Below are positions 5,645 through 9,606 of a DNA stretch of 9,606 nt, one piece after another; within the stretch, counting starts at the first letter, position 1, and each line of letters opens with the position of its first letter. The stretch is taken from positions 1 to 9,606 of the forward strand of contig JAAWSW010000050.1 of assembly GCA_022801735.1 (NCBI GenBank). The letters are read 5' to 3'. This DNA is from Bacilli bacterium. GTDB lineage: Bacteria; Bacillota_I; Bacilli_A; RF39; UBA660. The notes under the pieces are model-generated. The model saw only the letters and a list, made by a program, of their open reading frames with translations. It had not been told where the DNA came from and made no database searches. Both the position numbers and the translations under genes were made by a program.

Positions 5645-6922
5645 ATGATAGAAAATATAAAAGATATAATGTGGGCAGTAGTAACAGTACTTATAATTAT
5701 AAATGGTATAAAATTTAGTATAAAGTTACATTTTCCACAGTTAAAAATAAATAAGATAATAAAATCATTAAAAAATACTGATAAAAAAGGAATAAGTCCA
5801 GTAAAAACACTGTTCTTAACTTTAGCAGGAAGAATAGGGGTAGGAAGTATAGCAGGAGTTGCCCTAGCAATATATATAGGAGGTCCAGGAACAATATTTT
5901 GGATGTGGATAATTGCAATTATCTCAGGTGTCCTTGCCTATACAGAAACTCTTCTATCAATTAAATACAAAGATATAAAAAATAATATAGGAGGGCCATC
6001 ACATTATATAAAAAAAGGATTAAATAAAAAAACACTTGCTATAATATATTCATCAATAGTTATAATCGCCTATCTAATAGGATTTATCCCAATACAATCA
6101 AATACAATAGTAAAATCAATAGATATGATAGAGCAGGTAAGTCATATCACTATTGGAATTATATTAGCCATTATATCTTTTATAGTTATTAAAGGTGGAA
6201 TTAATAAAATATCAAAAGTAACCGATAAACTAGTACCACTAATGACTATTTTATATATAAGTATGGCCTTATTTGTTGTAATAACAAATATTGAAAAATT
6301 CCCACAAATAATAAATCAAATAATAACAGAAGCCTTTAATTTAAAACCATTCTTTTCTGGTTTTATAGTAGTAGTATTAATAGGTGTTCAAAGAGCAATT
6401 TTCTCAAATGAATCAGGCATAGGATTAGGAGGAATTGCAGCCAGTGCCTCAAATAGTACAGATGGAACAAAAAGTGGGTACATACAAGTACTAGGAATAT
6501 ATATAACCACAATAGTTATTTGTACAGCCACCGCGTTTATGATATTAATTTTTGATTACCAAAACGTAGTTATAAATAATCCAAATGGTATAGAACTTAC
6601 AAGTATGGCTTTTAATCACCATTTTGGAAGCATAGGAAATATCCTATTAGTATTATGTATACTACTTTTTTCCTTTTCCACAATATTAACAGGATACTAT
6701 TACTGTGAATCAAGTTTAAAATTTATTTCCACAAAAATAAGAATTTCCACAATAAAAATATTAACCCCACTAAGTGTATTATTAGGAACAATCACTTCAC
6801 CAACAACCATTTGGGCATCAGTAGATATTTTAGTAGCCATACTTGCCATAATAAACATATATGCCATGGTAAAATTAAAAGATGAAATAATAACTTATCA
6901 TAATAAAAAAGAAAAGTTATAA
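5645..6922 (+). CDS. Alanine/amino-acid:cation symporter, AgcS family, divergent
   Basis: 425 aa, slightly short for AgcS, with about 10-11 hydrophobic membrane segments. AgcS transporters use Na+ or H+ to take up alanine or glycine. Family landmarks are AGRIGVGSIAGVALAIYIGGPG (residues 61-82), WMWIIAII, YTETLLSIKYK, GGPSHYIKKGL (116-125) and GVQRAIFSNESGIGLGGIAA (247-266, compare the usual G.KRG.FSNE.G.G). The normally invariant Asn of GTGN is Ser here (GVGS, S68), in a substrate/ion-site region, so specificity may differ from alanine. The start at 5645 uses GGTGAT 5 nt upstream, which is buried in a hairpin. No promoter was found in the 43-nt gap after the PHP gene, so it is probably read from the rsmA transcript. 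It converges on the surface-protein gene. Confidence 0.88.
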   Translation: MIENIKDIMWAVVTVLIIINGIKFSIKLHFPQLKINKIIKSLKNTDKKGISPVKTLFLTLAGRIGVGSIAGVALAIYIGGPGTIFWMWIIAIISGVLAYTETLLSIKYKDIKNNIGGPSHYIKKGLNKKTLAIIYSSIVIIAYLIGFIPIQSNTIVKSIDMIEQVSHITIGIILAIISFIVIKGGINKISKVTDKLVPLMTILYISMALFVVITNIEKFPQIINQIITEAFNLKPFFSGFIVVVLIGVQRAIFSNESGIGLGGIAASASNSTDGTKSGYIQVLGIYITTIVICTATAFMILIFDYQNVVINNPNGIELTSMAFNHHFGSIGNILLVLCILLFSFSTILTGYYYCESSLKFISTKIRISTIKILTPLSVLLGTITSPTTIWASVDILVAILAIINIYAMVKLKDEIITYHNKKEKL

Positions 6923-6930
6923 CACTTTTC
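6905..6930 (-). terminator. Terminator of the surface-protein gene, between convergent genes
   Basis: On the minus strand, GAAAAGT-GTTATA-ACTTTTC followed by TTTTTT. The symporter stop codon (6920-6922) lies in its loop. On the plus strand the same hairpin has no T tract, so it serves mainly the minus-strand gene. Confidence 0.65.
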
Positions 6931-6933
6931 ATA

Positions 6934-7845
6934 TTAAACAATAGTATAAGGATTATCCAAAGTACCACTTCCTTTTAATTTAATATCTGACTTTAAATGA
7001 AGGGCAGGTAATACCCCAATATCTTTATTGTTAGGTGCGGAAATATGTAAGTAATTAAAATTACGTATACGCCATACAGAATTTGTTACATTAGCCTTTG
7101 GAGTAAGCAACCACATCCACAAATTAGTTGTTGTAGTAAGCATACTGTTTGATATATAGTTTGTATTCCAACAAGTAGAATTTTGAGGATTTTCCCAATT
7201 TGAATTATCCGTAATTAATTTAATTGAACTACATCTACGTATATCACTATCTGCTTTAATAAAATCACTAATAGTTATTAGTGCTACATTGCCATTCCAT
7301 TTTGAACTTTTTTCTTGATTAATAGTATATGCAAGTGAATCAATATTTTCAAATTCATCAACAAAACCAATATTCCATTCATGTGTTTGAATAAGATTTT
7401 TTGAAATTTCAGATAATGAACTGTAATAAGAGTTATTTAAGTAAGAATTCAAACTAACCGGATTTGACCAATTATTTTGATTAGATGGATAGTCAAATCC
7501 AAAGTTACCAATACTATCTTTTTTCATAATTTTTAAAGTATCATCACTTTCCACAGAAATAATTCTCCAAAGTTCATTATTAAATGTAATATAATTATCA
7601 GGATTACCTCCTTTATATACATACCTATCTTCCTCATAATTATCTTTATATAATCCATCACCAGAATCAACAACATTTTTCTTTAATTGCCATGCCGCAT
7701 TATAATCCTTTATATTCCCTTTCACACTAATATTTAAATTAGTTTGAAAAGCCGCATATCCCGCACTCATTACACAAAGAATACAAAGCATACCTAATAT
7801 AATAAATTTTCTTCGTTTATTTCTATTTCTTTTAAGTTTTCTCAT
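6934..7845 (-). CDS. Exported or membrane-anchored surface protein of unknown function
   Basis: 303 aa from ATG 7845, chosen because AAGGTGG (7852-7858) lies 6 nt upstream and the promoter at 7865-7893 excludes the longer frame that opens at 8004. The N-terminus is strongly basic (MRKLKRNRNKRRK), followed by a hydrophobic helix (about 14-31) and GYAAFQTNLNISV, which resembles the SipW/TasA-like exported start of low-GC Gram-positives. The rest is extracellular by prediction: GLYKDNYEEDRYVYKGG (64-80), NYITFNNELWRIISVE (84-99), many Trp/Asn/Ser, and a closing GVLPALHLKSDIKLKGSGTL (277-296) then DNPYTI. The pattern 'YITFN..LWRI ... PAL.LKSDI...G.GT..NPYT' recurs in surface proteins of uncultured gut Bacilli as I recall them. 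Function is unknown. Only two cysteines (205, 225) lie in the mature part. Expression is probably controlled by the divergent XRE regulator. Confidence 0.75.
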   Translation of the reverse strand: MRKLKRNRNKRRKFIILGMLCILCVMSAGYAAFQTNLNISVKGNIKDYNAAWQLKKNVVDSGDGLYKDNYEEDRYVYKGGNPDNYITFNNELWRIISVESDDTLKIMKKDSIGNFGFDYPSNQNNWSNPVSLNSYLNNSYYSSLSEISKNLIQTHEWNIGFVDEFENIDSLAYTINQEKSSKWNGNVALITISDFIKADSDIRRCSSIKLITDNSNWENPQNSTCWNTNYISNSMLTTTTNLWMWLLTPKANVTNSVWRIRNFNYLHISAPNNKDIGVLPALHLKSDIKLKGSGTLDNPYTIV

Positions 7846-7864
7846 TACTAACCACCTTATATAA

Positions 7865-7893
7865 ATTATATGTCGAGTTTTTCCACAAGTCAA
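7865..7893 (-). promoter_or_regulatory. Sigma-A promoter of the surface-protein gene
   Basis: On the minus strand TTGACT (7893-7888), 17-bp spacer, TATAAT (7870-7865). The predicted start near 7858 leaves only about 13 nt before the ATG, so the mRNA begins at its ribosome-binding site. The spacer contains one half of the divergent operator. Confidence 0.85.
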
Positions 7894-7918
7894 GACATTT
7901 TTGTGGAATATTGCGACA
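7871..7918. promoter_or_regulatory. Symmetric 48-bp operator between the surface protein and XRE genes
   Basis: Two inverted copies of TGTCG-N5-TTCCACAA share one centre (7894.5): TGTCG 7871-7875 with CGACA 7914-7918, and TTCCACAA 7881-7888 with TTGTGGAA 7901-7908. Each half abuts a TATAAT: directly on the minus strand (7870-7865) and one base away on the plus strand (7920-7925). Each half thus occupies the spacer of one of two divergent promoters. This is an arrangement expected for a dimeric or tetrameric repressor, most likely the adjacent XRE protein. Confidence 0.7.
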
Positions 7919-7919
7919 A

Positions 7920-7925
7920 TATAAT
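7920..7925 (+). promoter_or_regulatory. -10 element of the XRE regulator gene
   Basis: Perfect TATAAT with a poor -35 (ATTTTT at 7897-7902). Transcription would begin near 7932, only a few bases before the ATG at 7936, implying a leaderless or near-leaderless message. Confidence 0.5.
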
Positions 7926-7935
7926 TGGTGATACA

Positions 7936-8172
7936 ATGATAGGAAAAGCAATAAAAAAGATGAGAAAAGACAGTAATTATAATCAAGAATACATTAGTAA
8001 ACAAATAAATGTAGGAAGAACCACCTTATCAGATTATGAAAGGGAAAAAACAGCCATAAATTTTGATTTAATAGAGAAAATCGCTGACTGTTGTAATTAT
8101 GAAATCATATTCAAAAATAAAACAACAAATGAAACATGGAATACCAAAGACTTAAAAAGAAAAGATATATAA
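7936..8172 (+). CDS. XRE-family helix-turn-helix transcriptional regulator, 78 aa
   Basis: A single-domain regulator. MIGKAIKKMRKDSNYNQEYI leads into the five-helix XRE fold, with the recognition region QEYISKQINVGRTTLSDYERE (about 17-37) and FDLIEKIADCC closing the domain at about 43-53; a short charged tail follows. The frame is open back to an ATG at 7870, but that region is occupied by the operator, and 7870 has no ribosome-binding site. The ATG at 7936 has GGTGAT 3 nt upstream and starts exactly where XRE proteins usually begin. Its -10 at 7920-7925 lies at the edge of the palindrome, so it probably represses both itself and the divergent surface-protein gene. No sensing domain is present, so any signal must come from a partner or a ligand on the small domain. 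Confidence 0.82.
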   Translation: MIGKAIKKMRKDSNYNQEYISKQINVGRTTLSDYEREKTAINFDLIEKIADCCNYEIIFKNKTTNETWNTKDLKRKDI

Positions 8173-8205
8173 ATTCCAAAACAAAAGAATAATATATCTT
8201 TTTTT
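8160..8205 (+). terminator. Possible terminator of the XRE gene
   Basis: AAAAGATATAT (8160-8170) pairs with ATATATCTTTT (8192-8202), and the T run continues to 8205. The 21-nt loop and all-but-AU stem make it weak. The 5' arm contains the last codons and touches the TAA stop. Confidence 0.4.
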
Positions 8206-8234
8206 AAACAAAATGTTTCATATTACCCAAAATA

Positions 8235-8243
8235 TGGTAGAAT
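8235..8243 (+). promoter_or_regulatory. Extended -10 promoter for ung-tilS
   Basis: TGG-TAGAAT, one mismatch from the -10 consensus with the TGn extension. The -35 is poor (GTTTCA at 8215-8220). Confidence 0.55.
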
Positions 8244-8267
8244 ATATCCAAGAAGAGAAGTGATATA

Positions 8268-8933
8268 ATGATTAATAAAAAATGGGATGAAGTTTTAAAA
8301 AATGAAATGAAAAAAACATACTTTAAAGATTTAGGAATATTTGTAAAAAATGAATACAATAAAAAAACAATATATCCAGAATATCAAAATATTTTTAATG
8401 CCTTAAGATACACAGATTATGACGAAGTAAAAGTAGTAATACTTGGACAAGACCCTTATCACGGGCCAAAAGAAGCCCATGGACTATCTTTTTCAGTACA
8501 AGAGGGCGTAAAAAGACCACCTTCACTTCAAAACATTTTTAAAGAACTACAAAGTGATTTAGGAATAACTAGAACCAATAACGATTTAACAGATTGGGCC
8601 AAACAAGGAGTATTTCTCTTAAACGCTATAATGACAGTAGTAAAAGATACGCCTCTTTCGCATAAAGGAAAAGGATGGGAAACATTTACCGATGATTTGA
8701 TAAAACTATTAAATGAAAGAGAAAAACCAATAGTCTTTATTTTCTGGGGTGCCTATGCTAGAAGCAAAAAAGAATTAATAACCAATAAAAAACATTACAT
8801 AATAGAAAGCCCTCATCCATCACCACTTTCTGCATCCCGTGGTTTTTTTGGAAGTAAACCATTTTCAAAAACAAATAACTTCTTAGTAAGTAATGGAATA
8901 AAACCAATTAACTGGGGTGATAATAATGATTGA
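8268..8933 (+). CDS. ung: Uracil-DNA glycosylase, family 1
   Basis: 221 aa, standard length. It removes uracil from DNA, from dCMP deamination or dUTP incorporation, to start base-excision repair in the cytoplasm. Signatures are VVILGQDPYHG (57-66) with the water-activating Asp D62, GLSFSV (72-77), GVFLLNAIMTV with the uracil-contacting Asn N119, and the DNA-intercalation loop HPSPLSASRGFFG (183-195) with H183 and L187. All catalytic and base-reading residues are intact. GAAGTGAT lies 3 nt before the ATG. Its last 8 nt overlap the start of tilS, so the two are translationally coupled. Confidence 0.97.
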   Translation: MINKKWDEVLKNEMKKTYFKDLGIFVKNEYNKKTIYPEYQNIFNALRYTDYDEVKVVILGQDPYHGPKEAHGLSFSVQEGVKRPPSLQNIFKELQSDLGITRTNNDLTDWAKQGVFLLNAIMTVVKDTPLSHKGKGWETFTDDLIKLLNEREKPIVFIFWGAYARSKKELITNKKHYIIESPHPSPLSASRGFFGSKPFSKTNNFLVSNGIKPINWGDNND

Positions 8934-9606
8934 AACAATTAACCTATTAAAAGAAAATTTAAAAAATGAAACAGTAGTAATTGCAGTATCAGGTGGACCA
9001 GATTCAATGGCACTTCTCCAAATAGTTAATTCACTAAAAGAAAAATTAAATCTAAAACTAGTATGTGCACACGTAAATCATAAACAGAGAATTGAAAGTG
9101 AAGAAGAAGCAGTAATGGTCGAAGATTATTGCAAACAAAATGATATAATTTTCGAATATATGACCATAGAAGATTATAATAAAACAAATTTCCATCAAGA
9201 TGCCAGGACAAAAAGATACAATTTTTTTGAAAAATGTGTCAAAAAGTGTCAAGCCAAGCATCTTTTGACTGCTCATCATGGTGATGATTTAATGGAAACA
9301 ATTCTAATGAGAATCGTAAGAGGCGCATCGTTTAAAAGTTACGCTGGATTTAAAGACAAAATAGAAAAAGATGAATATACAATTTTAAGACCGCTTGTTT
9401 ATTATACAAAAGAGGAAATTGAAAACTATGTTAAAGAAAATAATATTCCATATAGAATAGACCAATCCAATAACAAAGATAAATATACTAGAAATAGATA
9501 TAGAAAATATATTTTACCTCATCTTAAAAACGAAGATAAAAGAGTTCATCATAAATTTTATAAATTCAGTAAAACAATAGAAGCATATGAAGAATACATA
9601 AATAAA
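8926..9606 (+). CDS. tilS: tRNA(Ile)-lysidine synthetase, 3'-truncated by the window
   Basis: 227 codons are visible with no stop, so the C-terminus is outside. The enzyme uses ATP to join lysine to C34 of the AUA-reading tRNA-Ile, changing its codon and amino-acid identity, and is usually essential. This matters here because AUA is used heavily throughout the window. Motifs include the N-type ATP pyrophosphatase loop AVSGGPDSMAL (20-30, with SGGPDS at 22-27), AHVNH (48-52), FHQDAR, LTAHHGDDLMETILMRIVRG and the N-terminal-domain end TRNRYRKYILPHL. The start ATG 8926 overlaps the end of ung and has GGGGTGAT (8914-8921) 4 nt upstream, inside the ung coding sequence. Confidence 0.95.
   Translation, partial: MIETINLLKENLKNETVVIAVSGGPDSMALLQIVNSLKEKLNLKLVCAHVNHKQRIESEEEAVMVEDYCKQNDIIFEYMTIEDYNKTNFHQDARTKRYNFFEKCVKKCQAKHLLTAHHGDDLMETILMRIVRGASFKSYAGFKDKIEKDEYTILRPLVYYTKEEIENYVKENNIPYRIDQSNNKDKYTRNRYRKYILPHLKNEDKRVHHKFYKFSKTIEAYEEYINK

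Noticed and set aside
7878..7908. TTTTCCACA and its inverted partner as DnaA boxes of a replication origin
   Set aside because: Only two sites, one a poor match, no cluster, no dnaA/dnaN nearby. TTTCCACA also occurs by chance elsewhere in this AT-rich sequence, for example inside the symporter gene, and the promoter-centred symmetry fits an operator better.
7870..7935. Upstream 22-aa extension of the XRE protein
   Set aside because: No ribosome-binding site at 7870, and the bases are explained by the operator and -10; XRE homology starts at the ATG at 7936.
7846..8004. N-terminal extension of 53 aa on the surface-protein frame
   Set aside because: It runs through its own promoter, the palindromic operator and the start of the XRE gene; the ATG at 7845 has a good ribosome-binding site and begins a proper export signal.
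9026..9279. Two minus-strand frames of 61 and 73 aa
   Set aside because: They lie antisense within tilS, whose family motifs continue across the same bases.
1..9606. CRISPR array, insertion sequence, tRNA or rRNA gene
   Set aside because: No spaced long repeats, transposase motifs, terminal inverted repeats flanking a gene, or tRNA cloverleaf/rRNA core sequence were seen by eye.

Overview
The window is a compact, very AT-rich bacterial segment using the standard bacterial code: TGA is a stop (the 121-aa gene and ung both end in it) and TGG encodes Trp. Gene content and order (tatD, a 3D-domain wall protein, rsmA; then ung and tilS), AGGAGG/GGTGAT ribosome-binding sites and sigma-A promoters, often with an extended -10, point to a low-GC Bacillota lineage. 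The overall style resembles uncultured gut Bacilli of the RF39/Erysipelotrichales kind. That placement is inference; no rRNA is present.

Layout. (1) 1-567: the 3' end of a hybrid histidine kinase fused to a receiver domain, closed by a hairpin terminator. (2) 618-1900, minus strand: a three-gene cassette of two overlapping paralogous small helical proteins of unknown function followed by a protein with a CFI-box-like cysteine motif. (3) 1901-2302: a divergent control region with three helically phased GTAAA repeats, then a 54-aa two-helix membrane protein that starts with GTG (2096-2260). (4) 2303-5601, plus: tatD, a secreted G5/3D cell-wall protein, rsmA and a PHP-family phosphoesterase. This is the Bacillus tatD-yabE-rnmV-rsmA neighbourhood without rnmV. 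(5) 5645-6922: a divergent AgcS-family alanine:cation symporter, preceded by a hairpin that buries its ribosome-binding site. (6) 6934-7845, minus, and 7936-8172, plus: a divergent pair made of a membrane-anchored or exported surface protein and a small XRE-family regulator. They share a symmetric operator whose halves sit inside both promoters. (7) 8268-end: ung (uracil-DNA glycosylase) overlapping tilS (tRNA-Ile lysidine synthetase), which runs off the window.

How they fit together. Segments 4 and 7 are housekeeping functions: rRNA dimethylation, tRNA lysidine formation, uracil repair, nuclease/phosphoesterase activity and wall remodelling. Segments 2, 3 and 6 are the accessory parts. The clearest regulatory circuit is the XRE/surface-protein pair, whose operator architecture predicts joint repression and autoregulation. 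The least understood unit is the paralogue-pair plus CFI-box cassette with its divergent small membrane protein. Gene ends are tightly packed, and several hairpins include the stop codon of the preceding gene.
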